DNA of 64,000 bases, taken from contig OZ024908.1 of assembly GCA_964017125.1 (NCBI GenBank), positions 65,573,993 through 65,637,992 on the forward strand, in the 5' to 3' direction. The notes under the pieces were generated by a model. That model saw only the letters and a list, made by a program, of their open reading frames with translations, ran no database searches and was not told the origin of the DNA. Shown here in pieces: positions 48,220 to 58,906 of the stretch. How positions within the stretch are numbered: the first letter of the stretch is position 1; the number at the start of each line of letters is the position of its first letter. The DNA comes from Flabesymbios commensalis. Its lineage: Eukaryota > Annelida > Polychaeta > Terebellida > Flabelligeridae. Made by a program: the position numbers and the translations under genes.

Positions 48220-48700
48220 CGAAGCCTCGTGAAGCTCTAGATCAATATACTAGGCCCAGTTTAATGGGTATCCAACTTTGTAGCCAGAATTTTCTATTCA
48301 ATAAAGTGAAATAAGTATTTTCCTCACTTTAACCCTTACAACACTGAATTACTTTGCAGAAACCATGGAAACCAAAGGGGTGTTTTCAATTTAAAATCAT
48401 CATAAATGTCTTAGTTAGCTCTTTCTGAATCATTTGAATACCGGTACCTATGTTCAGATGTTATGGGCTACGGTATACGACCATTAGAAATATTTTCACT
48501 CTTAGTGCAGTGATCGACTTTAGTCTTCAGGATGTGACGTCTACATTGCAGATTCTGACGACTAAAGTCGCTCCCGGCGTCGCAAGGGTTAAGGCAGAGT
48601 GTGCAAAAAAATAAAATTCTGCAGATCGGAAGTGAAATAAATAATTTGTCCAATTAAAAAAAAATGCAGCACCGCCCACTCTAGTATTTGAATGGTGGGC
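48220..48700 (+). repeat. Dispersed repeat S, copy 2, split by a MITE
   Basis: Matches 41960-42510 on both sides of the MITE at 48329-48592. Confidence 0.75.
48329..48592 (+). mobile_element. MITE family P, copy 3 (TTAA-flanked)
   Basis: TTAACCCTTACAACACTGAA at the left and GTCGCAAGGGTTAA at the right. The palindromic part CGACTTTAGTCTTCAGGATG ... GATTCTGACGACTAAAGTCG lies at about 48508-48570. It interrupts repeat S, giving clean boundaries that define the family. Confidence 0.9.
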
Positions 48701-48719
48701 CTTTGCAAAATTTCATGGA

Positions 48720-49240
48720 AATTATTTCACTCAATAGACCCAGGTCCCAAGCCTACCCGGGCCAAGGCCTATGTGGCTGAAATCTATGGCTAAAACTAAA
48801 AGCCTAAATAAAACTTCCATTTTAGACAATCACATATTTGATCCTAACAGGCCTACTCCACCTGACTTCCAGTACAGTGACTGTCAGTGGCTTTACAGGT
48901 TTCAGAATCAGAGACAGAGGACATCATGGCTAATTCCAGGCAGTTGTCACTCATGTCATCAGAGCATGTCACTGTGACAGCATTCTGTCATTGGGTTGAC
49001 ACAGTGACACTATCACTGACAGTGACACTGCTCAATCATGCCGCAGATTTTAGCATATATCTCTAGATATATATAGTCTATATGTATATTTATCCGCTAC
49101 CATTACCTGGTAACCAATGACAGTAATTACGATGGCCCGGTGCAGTGCCGTGGCCGGACACTGCCACTGACATCACTGAGCATGCTCCATGCTGAGTCAG
49201 GCAGAACAAACTGTGAATCATTGCCGATTTGATATTTCTT
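48720..49240. other. CAGTGACA-rich unique stretch
   Basis: Irregular 'cactgtgaca' and 'cagtgacact' motifs at 48965-49035 form small palindromes. No coding match. Confidence 0.4.
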
Positions 49241-49244
49241 TGTA

Positions 49245-49540
49245 CGTACCTGTCGCTGTCGATGTTTTTATGCGATCAATCGACGGATAAACTTGGTTTG
49301 TTATTATGATCTGTGAATGTCAGTGATACACGTGAGACGCTGTGGGCGGAAATGTAGAGAAGAATAACTGCGCATGCGTGCCGTTATCAAATCGACCCGA
49401 GCTGCAAAGGCCGCGGGGAAAAGTTGCGAAATTCCCTCAGACCAAAATGGCCCTGGGACACATCTGGGGCCATGTTTTCCTTCAAAATGGCGATCCACAT
49501 TGATCACATGAATACTGCAAATGCATGACAATTTTAATTT
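49245..49540 (-). promoter_or_regulatory. Possible promoter/first exon (NRF1- and YY1-like sites)
   Basis: A GC-richer patch holds CTGCGCATGCGTGC at about 49369 (NRF1-like) and AAAATGGCGATCC at about 49485 (YY1-like), with CCAAAATGGCC at about 49443. On the minus strand CGACAGCGACAG|GTACGT near 49248 is a good splice-donor match, so a minus-strand first exon from about 49500 to 49249 is conceivable. An open frame (49304-49531, minus) is unrecognised. A repeat (49490-49660) overlaps it, so this could equally be repeat-borne. Confidence 0.25.
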
Positions 49541-49665
49541 ATTACACGAGAGCGGTAAATTCCCGGCAATTTTAAACTGGGCATATAATTTTTATTAAAT
49601 GTAACAAATTACTAAGGAAATTCAAATCCATCTATTTTATTCTCCTTTAACAGGCCTGAATTGTC
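49490..49665 (-). repeat. Dispersed repeat, inverted partner of 38443-38600
   Basis: See 38443-38600; similarity extends from the ATGGCGATCC side to 'ggagaataaaatagatgg' read on the minus strand. Confidence 0.85.
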
Positions 49666-49689
49666 CTCAGCAATGATTCCAAATATAGG

Positions 49690-50536
49690 ATTTGTTTTTA
49701 TTTAGTTGCAGGGTCGGTTGTGATGTTTCCAATAGTTTCATTTAGGCATATATAATAAATCCACGTGAGGTTTTTTTGTTTATAATAATAATTTTTGGTA
49801 CAATGGTCCAAAAGTGTCACCAAGATTATATTTTACCAGTGCTCAACTAACAGTTAGTGTTATTTCGTGAGCTTTAAATAAATAGTGCAAAAGATAATGG
49901 ATATTGATAAATGGCAGCAACTTTTTTCTTAAATAAAATATAAAATATACGTACTTGTATATATGCTTCCATGATTACTAAGTAAGCGCAATTTAAGAAA
50001 TATTTATTTTGTGCTCACATACTCTTTAATGAGTATGAACTAATTGCAAATCAAATAATATTATTTCGTGCTAAAAATGTAAATTTCGGGGAACATATTG
50101 TTTATTTTGTCACTGCGAAATAATTGTAAATACAATTATATTTATTTACCTTAAATTGCGCATAATTAAAAATAATTTAAAACAGTTACTCACGAAATAC
50201 TTTAGAAAATACTAATTATTATATTGTGCTCACAAACAAAATAATTCGTTTACCTAAAAAAATATACATTTTCTGCTCACAAAATATAGAAATTTGTATA
50301 TGCGACTGGTAACATAGTCACCATTATGGTCATGGCTATAGCATTGTCATCATGACCAAATACCTTATAACAGTATACATTATGATATACACAAGGTGTA
50401 CCAGTCAAACCCAGCGCTTTGAATTGGACATTAATGCAATTGCCTGATTTAGTTAATACTAGTAGCAAAACAAAAAATAAGTTCATAACAAAAATAACAA
50501 ACACTATACTGGCTGCATTAGGGTTGAACCTATGCT
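49690..50536. other. Very AT-rich, weak TTGTGCTCACA repeats
   Basis: 'attttgtgctcacat' (about 50006), 'attgtgctcacaaa' (50224) and 'ttttctgctcacaaa' (50271) suggest an old short tandem array. No gene. Confidence 0.45.
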
Positions 50537-50640
50537 AACCCTTTAACCGCTAGGTTTTTAATTGAAATTTTAACTCACTTCAATTTGTGCCTCGCTGACG
50601 CGATCAATTAAATTATTCATATTTGCGAAAATATTGCTAA
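50537..50640 (+). mobile_element. MITE family H, truncated left end
   Basis: 'ctaaccctttaaccgctagg' and 'tcacttcaatttgtgcctcg' match the H left part. It is cut off before the right end by a G-rich tract (50668-50700). Confidence 0.6.
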
Positions 50641-50756
50641 TAGAAAAATGAAAAAAACTAATATAATTGGGGGGGGGGGGGGAGGGTGGGGGGGGGGGGT
50701 TAATATGAGTTGGGACTCGTAGCATCACATAAATAAATATAATAGGTTTGGTAGTT

Positions 50757-50866
50757 CCCAGCAAACACAAAACATTTGTATAACATTTATAAAACGTCGG
50801 CCCAACGTCTTCGACGTTGGTCCAACATTGTATAAATATTATACAAAATGTTTTGTGTTTGCAGGG
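50757..50866. mobile_element. 110-bp palindromic element, well preserved
   Basis: CCCAGCAAACACAAAACATT at the left, AATGTTTTGTGTTTGC plus 'aggg' at the right, centre CGTCTTCGACG. Nearly every base pairs across the centre, so single strands would fold into one ~50-bp stem. Confidence 0.92.
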
Positions 50867-50953
50867 TTATTATGACTGAAGATTTGGCTTGATGAATTGG
50901 CTTGGCTTTATCTCAGCGCTAGCTTACCCAGATCCTTTCCCTCACATCTCGAA

Positions 50954-51063
50954 CCCAGCAAGCACAAAATATTTGTATAACTTTTGTACAACGCCGGCCC
51001 AACGTCTTCGACGTTGGGGCGGTGTTGTATAAATGTCATACAAATGTTTTGTGTTTACCTTGA
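50954..51063. mobile_element. 110-bp palindromic element, second adjacent copy
   Basis: CCCAGCAAGCACAAAATATT to 'aaatgttttgtgtttacctt', centre CGTCTTCGACG. It lies 87 bp from the previous copy and has the same length. Confidence 0.9.
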
Positions 51064-51220
51064 AATGGGTCTACCCATATACACACATATACACATAGGA
51101 TCTTCTGATGTCTATAATCCTCACAGATGGCTGACCCTGAACCCACACCCGGAGGACCTTGTCAAGTCCCTCGTCCCCCAATTATAGTGCATGGTTGCTG
51201 AATTCTCACCGTGATCAGTG

Positions 51221-51394
51221 AACCCATTAAAGCCCAATTTTTTAAAATACTGCCACCTAAAAAAATTAAACATAGATTTTTACAATTATGTCACTAAATG
51301 TCAAATCTGATGAAAAAAATAGTCCACGATACCAGAAAGTTGACCTCTTACAATGGCGACTTTTGTTGCCACTGGGTTTTAAGGGGGTTGAGCA
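51221..51394. mobile_element. MITE with AACCCATTAAAGCCCA ends, copy 1
   Basis: Left 'aacccattaaagcccaa', right 'ttgttgccactgggttttaa' then 'gggggtt'. The ends are loosely inverted. The right end matches the end of 57850-58473. Confidence 0.55.
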
Positions 51395-51660
51395 AATCAC
51401 AAACCACCACCACCAGTATCCCTGACTATCAGTAACACATGAGCCTCTGTATGTATTATCTTAAGGTGGTGAATAATAGACAGAACTTCAAATTATGTAG
51501 ATCATAATTGAATTGCTTAATAATCATATCAAAACGCCTATAAATTTGAATATGACGTCAATAATTATACTAGAAATATCTAGCTTGAAGTGTGAAAGAA
51601 GCTGCCAGGTACCATACTAGTATGTGATGGTATGTGATACTGAAATGTGTCAGTAGCATG

Positions 51661-52330
51661 CTATCTGCTGTTGTCTGGGTGCAATGTCACATACGGTGCG
51701 TCGGTCCCCGGTGCGTCCACAGTGACTATAACGCTTCTCGGTTCTTTTTGGCCAGCGACTTGTTTGAAGAAAGTGGATGGCATTTTACTCTGCAGATGCA
51801 CTTTCACACTGTAAGAGCAGGCCCATTTTGGCAGCTTTACCGAAGCGTACAAGCAATTCCTGATCTCTGCCGAGGGTATCATATAGGGTATCATTGTTTC
51901 ATCAATGCTGCTATTTTCAGAGATGTCAGCCTGTTTGAAGGCTCCATTCAGATCCTCGACAAGAGGACGAATCTTACAGTATCGATCCGTCGACAGATTT
52001 GTATCATCAGCGAAATGGAGATATCTCATTATCTCGTCAAATTTATTGCATCTCATAAAATTAACCAACGTGTAATGCACTTCAGTTGAATCTGCCCAGT
52101 AGAACCGACGCTATGACAGGCGACAAAAGTATATATACCTAATAACATGTGCATGTTCATGGTGCGCAGGAGTAAAGATTGCTCTGCTTATCAATATGGT
52201 ATCCATCAAAGTAGGTGGAAACATTGAGAAAAATACATCAGCACGACTTTTGATTCTCTCTCGCAAAATATCCTGAGCAGTCGGACTAAATAGCCGTCTC
52301 GCTGGGATGGCAAATATGGCTTTAGTATTC
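51661..52330 (-). pseudogene. piggyBac transposase fragment
   Basis: The 139-codon open stretch 51661-52080 (minus) reads MRCNKFDEIMRYLHFADDTN, then DRYCKIRPLVEDLNGAFKQ and SSIDETMIPYM, the classic first part of a piggyBac (DDE_Tnp_1_7 type) catalytic domain. The aspartate in SIDE corresponds to the first catalytic Asp. Further upstream (about 52150-52250) weaker matches (DILRERIKSRADVFFSMFP) continue in another frame. The rest of the catalytic domain, with the second and third Asp, is not found, so the gene is truncated (full proteins are ~550-600 residues). The neighbouring inverted-repeat element starts only about 100 bp upstream, at 52433, and may have broken into it. TTAA-flanked MITEs in this window would be natural substrates for such an enzyme (inference). 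Confidence 0.85.
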
Positions 52331-52439
52331 TTGCTCCAATCTGATTTTATTAGGGGCCTAAAACCTTATTCATCTTCTTTGTGCCACTGTCCATGGGCGG
52401 TTCTCTCGCGTTCGTGCTATTTCCTCTTCATATAGTCCA

Positions 52440-53520
52440 GAGGCTTAGCGAAAAATCGTGCACTTTGTGATACAAGTATGAAATTTGGCACACATATAGT
52501 ATAACCACCAATGACTTATTTCAGGGTGAGACCCCAACCAGATTCGACCTGTGGCGGCGGTAGCGGCAATTTTTTTCAAAATGGCCGCCGTATCAATTAT
52601 CCCAGTGTCATATATAGCTGACTATTGGAGATAGAAACATGATTTTGGTGTCTATATCTATGTTCGCAGGCCCATGGATTTCAAATATTGTATCACTTTC
52701 AACTTAGCATGTTTTGGTCCTTCTTTTTTCTACAAAATTACTATTTTCGGCTTAAAATAGGTATTTTCAGTATAAAAATCAGCGTCTCTTAGTTCATTCA
52801 TGTAGAATTGGCATTTTGCGATACAAGTACGCTATTTGGCACATGTCTAGTATAAGCACCAATGACTTATTTTGAAGTAGGACCCCAACCAGAATCACCC
52901 TGTGGCGGCGGTAGCTGTCATTTTTCAAAATGGCCGCCTTACCAATTTTCGGGGTGTCGTATATCGCTTACTATTGAAGATAGAAACATGATTTTTGTGT
53001 CTATACCTATGTTTACCGGTTCATGGATTTCAAATATTGTATCGCTTTCAACTTAGCATGTTTTGGTCATTAATTTTTCTACAAAATTACTATTTTAAGC
53101 TTAAAATAGGTATTTTTATAAGTATACATCTTTATAAATCAACGTCTCTTAGTTCATCTATTTATAATTGGCAGCTTGCGATACAACTACGCTATTTGGT
53201 ACATGCCTAGTATAAGCACCGGTGACTTATTTTAAAGTAGGACCCCAAACAGATTTTTTTTGTAGCGGCAGAAGCGTCCATTTTTTAAAATGGCCGCCTT
53301 ACCAATTGTTGAAGTGTCGTATATCGCTGACTATGGGAGATATAAACTTGATTCTGGTGTCTATACCTATGTTTTCAGGCCCGATGATTTCAAATATGGT
53401 ATCAGTCTCAATGTATCAGGCTTTGGTCATTAAGTTTTCAATATAATCACTGTTTTAGACTGAAGATAGGTATTTATATAGTATAAATGGATAACAATCA
53501 ACGCCTTCTAGTTCATCCAC
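52440..53520 (+). repeat. 351-360 bp tandem units, left arm of the 5.1-kb element
   Basis: The GATACAA marker falls at 52469, 52820 and 53180. Each unit carries 'gacttatttnaggntgagacccc', a 'ggcggcggtag' box, AAAATGGCCGCC, 'gtatcactttcaacttagca' and 'tctcttagttcatc'. Confidence 0.92.
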
Positions 53521-53939
53521 GTAAAATGAAATAAAAATGATTTGGGACAATATGTAACCTGATTTAGCAATACTATTGGCAGAGTAATTTATTGTAATTA
53601 AAAACGGTTATAGTGGACAGGCAAGTCATTAGAATAAGAGTATTTAGAGATAACAAAATGACAAAGATGACAATTAGCTGCATTTACTTCTTGCACATGT
53701 CACATGTATTGTATTGTTAATTATATTAAAATAGCTCAGTTATGACTTACAAATAAGAACAAAACACTAGACTCAAATATTTGGTTTACATATCTAGTTG
53801 ATGTTGTGATACACAGCATTCAACATTAAGAATTATACATCCACGACATTTGCATAGTGTTGTGCAAGCTAAATCCGATTTTTGCACAATCCTTTTCATT
53901 CTTTGGTGTATCCCCCTTTTTATTGCACGGCATGGTTTA

Positions 53940-56640
53940 TCAGCCGTTGACAGAGTCATCCATAGTATTTGTCACTGTGTACTTTCGGAGTCCCAACTCC
54001 AGCCAAAGTCTTTAATGGGAGATTGTAGCCATATACACGTATGACCTGCAATGTACCCTACCTTCAACAAATGCTGTGCCACGGCATATCTTGTTGGTGG
54101 TATATTTTCTATTGATCTGCCTTCTGAGTGAACAACATCTGTTTTTCATAATTGACACTGCTTTCACAGTTCGTAAATAATTTTCATAAGTCTCTCAATA
54201 GTGGGAAGAACATTCATTACATCATCTATAGAAGGTTTATCAGCCGGGATGCACAAAGCAGATGTAGAATCTTCAAAATATGATTGCGCCATGTCCATAT
54301 ACAAGGCTGTTGCATCAATGTATCGGAATGTATGTCCTGTTGCAAAGACTAGCCACAAACGCTCACAAACAAATTTTAGAGCCATAGTTGTGCTGATTAC
54401 CACAACATCTGTATCCAGAGTTATCAATAGAATTGAATCACGTGCACAGCCGATTAACTCTTCAATATCACATGGTGTGGATGACAACACGTTCTCACCA
54501 TGTGTGATAATAACCAAATCTGGGAACCATCCATGTACAACGTGTTAGCTGATATATAGAAGAGTTCGGAATTGTTATACTACATACGCAAAAACTCCGA
54601 TTACCTGAACTTTTTTCTTTCCATCGACGCGCCTCCGTGTACCTTTACCTCTTTTTTGTCAAGTGCCAGCTTTTAGACTTGCCTTTCTGTAAGTTTCAAA
54701 TACTACATCAACTTGAACCACCTCACCACTGAACTGACTACGGATATATACCATGATCGCTGAGATGTAGTCGTTTAATGAATCAGATGTTCCTGGCATG
54801 ATCATGTTGATAATGGCAGCACCGTCAAGTATAATCATCTGGACATCTGGTCGGTTGACTGAACCCTGTATGATTTGGTCCTCAATACATAAAATTAGAT
54901 CCTTTTTTGTCCCGCATCTCATAGAACCATACTGTAATTGAGAGTGAGCATGGGTATAGCTGGTTCTCGTGTGAGAAGAACACTGTCATGCTAAGTTGCC
55001 GCACTTGACAAACAATATATAGTGTAGACAATGATGCACGGTCCAGTTTGATCTCGCAATTTTTCTTTATGCTGACGCGAACAAAAAAGTCTAATATTTG
55101 CTATCGTAACTGTGTCACCAAGAGCTTATGCAGTCAACCAGGCGGTATTTTAAAGAAAGTGTCACACACTGCCTGTCCAAGTTTTTCGATCTTCTGGATG
55201 GTGTCCACCACAGTAGAGGCAACAATACTGCAGAGAACCAGTAGATCTCCACTAGTATCCATGAAAGTATTCCCCAAATATGTGACATACAGTAGTTCTT
55301 GTCAGAAAATTTCCATGTTGCAGGAAGGTTGATTGCTTGACTAAAATGAGAAAAAAATTCATCGATAAATACTTATTGAACATACTTGCAATTATTCACA
55401 TGGTCCAACTGAATTTGTTGTAATTGTCATAATTTATAAATCATAACTGGTTGATCTTCGTGATGATATGTCTCTGCATCTTTGTTTTTTTTGTCTGATC
55501 CATCAAGAAATTCTGTAACAGCACGAGCCATCTCTGGTCCAGCAACCATCCATCTCAGTAGGGCTGCTGGTTTGTCAGACCGACAGCTCCACCCTCCGCC
55601 TGGACACAAGCATTTCTCATGACTCTCGTCTAGGGACATATTGGAAAAGGGTGGATTGGATGTTTTCATAGTAAAATTACCTTTACAGAAGTCATCATAA
55701 ATAACTGAATGTCTGTCGGGGAGTGTTAACATGTCCCGTAGATGTCCTGCCACTCTGGCGTAATGGTAGTGGTCAAGGGCACGAAACAATCACTCCACAT
55801 CTAAAAATGTCTACACACACTATGGAAAATTCCCCTTGTGGATGGCTCTGTTCCATGTGAGGAGTGTTAGCACATTTTTTAAAATCGGTTTCCAAAATTT
55901 GCACTGTACACTACTTGCACTTCGCTCCTTTGGCCAATTTGCTCTAGATATTTCACTGTCATCTTTGATATAGGCATCTTGTAGCGTATATAGGACGCAA
56001 CCTGTCACTTGGTGAGCCCTAGTTGTCTTTTTGACATGTGAAGCTTTGAGAAAACTTTCTGCTGTACCAGGTGTGGTAATGTTGGCATGTGTTATAGCAT
56101 ATGTCCGTCCGCTCCTATTAAATAGATCTCCAATACATTTCAGTAATGTCATCTTAATGTGAAGGTCACCCAGGATCACCACATAAGAATCTTCCCCATG
56201 TGTCTCTGACCAAGAACACTGAATGTCTTTGGCAATCTTATAAAGTGGGTGGTCACATGCTATAACAGGTGTATGCCCATGGTTGACAATATTGACAGCA
56301 TTCATTAAGTCCATTGAATGTTTTATCATGGCTACAGATTTTAAGTCATTTGGGAATAATGGCAGCAGAACACTTATTGACGTTTTCCTAGTATCACCAA
56401 TGCCATTGCTATGATATACTGCCCATGATACATGATCCACCTCGTGTTCATCTTTTTTGTTAAATTGCCGATTAATAACATCACATACATGTTGACACCA
56501 TATATTTTCTTTTATGAGATCAAGAGTAAACTCCGGCTTAGTGAGGTTTGTTAGTTTGGAACGTGTGGATTCTTGCTTGCCACCATAACTGGCACTGATG
56601 TATAAAAGCTTGGTAGTTTGGAAATTTGGCGGTTGGACGT
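53940..56640 (-). pseudogene. Relic of a large uncharacterised metazoan protein family, PIN-like nuclease part
   Basis: Successive minus-strand open stretches fall in the order expected of one protein. First, 55820-56440 has GHTPVIACDHPLYKIAKDIQ, HGEDSYVVILGDLHIKM and GTAESFLKASHV. Next, 55427-55789 has YHYARVAGHLRDMLTLPD and LLRWMVAGPEMAR. Then 54659-54922 has MIILDGAAIINMIMPGT, and 54164-54517 has LLITLDTDVVVIST and FATGHTFRYIDA. These match, from memory, a multi-copy family of >1000-residue proteins annotated only as uncharacterised in cnidarians, molluscs and echinoderms. In that family an 'LDGAA' Asp, a basic 'KRGKG' stretch, an acidic 'HEEADTR' box and 'TVDTDVVVL' together resemble the acidic-residue layout of PIN/FEN nucleases (inference). 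The copy is broken by several interruptions and parts are missing. Introns cannot be excluded. It lies wholly between the inverted repeats of the 5.1-kb element. Confidence 0.75.
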
Positions 56641-57169
56641 CGAAAATGGATAACGTTCTTGCTCAATGCCCATATTTTCCTTATCTGGATGTTGAAACAT
56701 TGATATTCCAATCCCATGGAAATAAGTTTTAGCGGTACAGAGCTGGAATCATGGTTTAGTTATCAACTGCAGATGTTATAAAAATTCGAATACATTTTGT
56801 GTCAAATTTAGACATAATTGGAATATCTCTAATTTAAATTATTATTTAGGCCTATATAGGTTGATTATTAAAATAATAATGTCAAAAATTATAATAATAT
56901 ACTGAAATAATAGGCCTACCTGCATAGCACCTTGTGAAATCCACTATCACGGCATGAATACTATCTGTTAAATACGGTAAAAAGATATATTTCAATCGTG
57001 AGCCCATTTCGAAAATGTGATTGCCGCAAAGCCATTTGAAGCTAAAAATCATATAGGCTAATAACGTTTATACATCAAAAGCACAAATTAACTGACATAC
57101 AATGTAAGTTTAGCTTTATGTCTGGTTTGGCTGGTGTATGAAATCATTTGATTCAAAATAGTGGAATTG

Positions 57170-57526
57170 AACTGCGACGCTAAGATGGCTATGAATTTAT
57201 ATAAAATGGCAACCAAACTACAAAAGAAAAGGTCTGAATCAAGATATGTTGAAAACAATGCAATATTTGAAATCCTTGTACCTTAAAACATAGGGTTAGA
57301 CACCAAAATTAAGTTCCTATTCCGATTATTAAACAATATATGATACTTCTAAAATTATATGGCGGCCATTTTGAAAAATGGCTGTCACGGACGACACAGG
57401 TGAAACTTGGTTGGGGTCCCACCCTGAAATAAACTACTATATACTATTCTAGCTGTGTACCAAATTTTGTGCTTGTATCACAAAATGCACGATTCACCAA
57501 TAAATGGGGCTTAAGCCTCCGGACTA
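57170..57526 (-). repeat. Right arm of the 5.1-kb element, one unit
   Basis: Read on the minus strand it follows the left-arm unit: 'gtgcattttgtgatacaag', 'gggtgggaccccaacca', 'aaaatggccgcc', 'attttggtgtct', 'ggatttcaaatattg'. Roughly 75% similar by eye, i.e. an old insertion. Confidence 0.85.
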
Positions 57527-57735
57527 ATAGGTAGTTTCATACCCTGACGACGATGAACTTGTTCATGTTCTCTCATTTTTGTGACAAAAGGTACATCGTT
57601 GTCAGTTTCCCCATTACAGTCAATTACCTCACCGGAGGAATTTCTGACGTCTTTCAGCTGTTTCCGCATTTGATGATCCTGGGTGATCCCCCCCCCCCCC
57701 TCCCTGACACATGACATTTTGAATTGAATAAACAA
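57511..57735 (-). other. Unrecognised 74-codon open frame beside the element
   Basis: The minus-strand peptide includes VTKMREHEQVHRRQGMKLP, hydrophilic and with an ordinary composition. It ends at the boundary of the 5.1-kb element, on the opposite side from the piggyBac fragment. It could be the displaced N-terminal part of that transposase gene or unrelated. No family match. Confidence 0.25.
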
Positions 57736-57849
57736 CGTGGTAGCCTATTTGGTCGTTTGCTACGCTGTCAGAACTGCTCAAGTCACTGCAAGGCATGTCA
57801 CATGCTGTTTCTGAAAAGAAATCGAGTGTTTTCTGTTAAAATTATATTA

Positions 57850-58473
57850 TAGTGTGCAAGTTCCCAGTGGCAACATTTGTTGCCAATCTACATATTTTCA
57901 AATTGCAGTAGTACTTTAACCCAGCCAGTTGATCACAACTATCGGGTTATAACCGAGTTAACAACTACCTGATATAGCTATAATTACAAGCGATTGTCCG
58001 ATTGGGATAATGTAATTCAACATATACAGTCATGCATGAAGCCAATATTTAGTACAATATGGCAATATGCTATATGTATGAGCCCAGTGGCAATTTTTGT
58101 GGCCAGTCACATTATTTAGCTTCTTGTGGACACCAGCCTAGTTATATGTGGAATTATTAAATATTGTAGACATGCAGACTATTGTTAGGTTACCCACACA
58201 CAGTTTTAATTCTGGTATGTAAACTGAAATTTTACTTACGTCTCATTTCCAAGGCGCTTCCGTGGCATCTTGCAAACTTGAATTTCTTCACTAAACGCGA
58301 TGATACAAGTATTCTGTCTGTGAAACTGCCACAGAATAAGTAAACCAAGTTGAACATTCCAGGTCTTGTGCATATGTGTACACCATTATATGTGTTTAAA
58401 ATAGTTTAGTAACCATGGCGTCATCAATTTAATCAGTGTCAACTTTTGTTGCCAGTGGGCTTTAATGGGTTAA
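57850..58473. mobile_element. MITE with AACCCATTAAAGCCCA ends, copy 2
   Basis: The right end CAACTTTTGTTGCCAGTGGG then 'ctttaatgggttaa' is inverted relative to 'ttcccagtggcaacatttgtt' near 57863. The left end lacks the outer part. A further 'agcccagtggcaatttttgt' at about 58081 suggests internal duplication or nesting. Confidence 0.5.
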
Positions 58474-58610
58474 CAATATAAAAATAGATAAACACGGGTA
58501 ATTATTGGCAGGCCTCGTGCTTCATTGTAATAGCCACGTCATCTTGTGTAGGGGCCTACTTGTGCTACCTAGTATATACACGAGATGTTGACGTAATGTC
58601 GACTCATTCC

Positions 58611-58672
58611 TTAGCCCTGAATACAAGAGCTGCAACTCGGGCGGAATAGCCTTGTACCGTATTCAGGGCTAC
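58611..58672. repeat. Imperfect hairpin TAGCCCTGAATAC
   Basis: 'ttagccctgaatacaag' and 'ttgtaccgtattcagggcta' are inverted around 'agctgcaactcgggcggaat'. No other copy noticed. Confidence 0.65.
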
Positions 58673-58737
58673 TCAATCCGACTTCGTAGACAGTTTCGCA
58701 GCATACACCCATGAAGCAATAAATAGAATAATAATTC

Positions 58738-58775
58738 AAATTTTCACCCAATTGAAGTTGTGTCTCGCTACCGCG
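58738..58775 (+). mobile_element. MITE family H remnant, truncated by SINE-like sequence
   Basis: TTTTCACCCAATTGAAGTTG then 'tgtctcgctaccgcga' is half of the H hairpin; the complementary half is missing because tRNA-like sequence begins here. Confidence 0.7.
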
Positions 58776-58860
58776 ACCCTGGTGCAGTGGTTAAAGCTGC
58801 CTGCTTAGAAAGTCGGATACCACGGGCTCGAACCCCACTCTGGCCTTCAAGTTTTAAAGA
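58776..58860 (+). mobile_element. tRNA-derived SINE head 1
   Basis: A near-consensus polymerase III box A, TGGTGCAGTGG (58780-58790), and box B, GGGCTCGAACCCC (58824-58836), sit at tRNA-like spacing. A functional tRNA is unlikely because no complete acceptor stem is evident. Read as a SINE promoter region. Confidence 0.65.
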
Positions 58861-58906
58861 TACAAAATATTTCTTCCACGCTCACTCCTTAAGATTCAAT
58901 ATTATG

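Larger units (their letters stand above)
52433..57526 (-). mobile_element. 5.1-kb inverted-repeat element carrying a PIN-like protein gene relic
   Basis: Left end TAGTCCAGAGGCTTA and right end (inverted) TAGTCCGGAGGCTTAAGC match. The similarity runs on for about 350 bp through 'atcgtgcattttgtgataca', 'gggtgagaccccaacca', 'aaaatggccgcc' and 'ttttggtgtct'. ATA lies outside both ends (52430-52432, 57527-57529), a possible 3-bp duplication; TA is the alternative if the ends begin at GTCC. The left arm is three tandem units of 351-360 bp, the right arm about one. Between the arms, on the minus strand, lies a broken gene of an uncharacterised metazoan family (53940-56640). I know no named transposon with this content. 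Confidence 0.72.
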
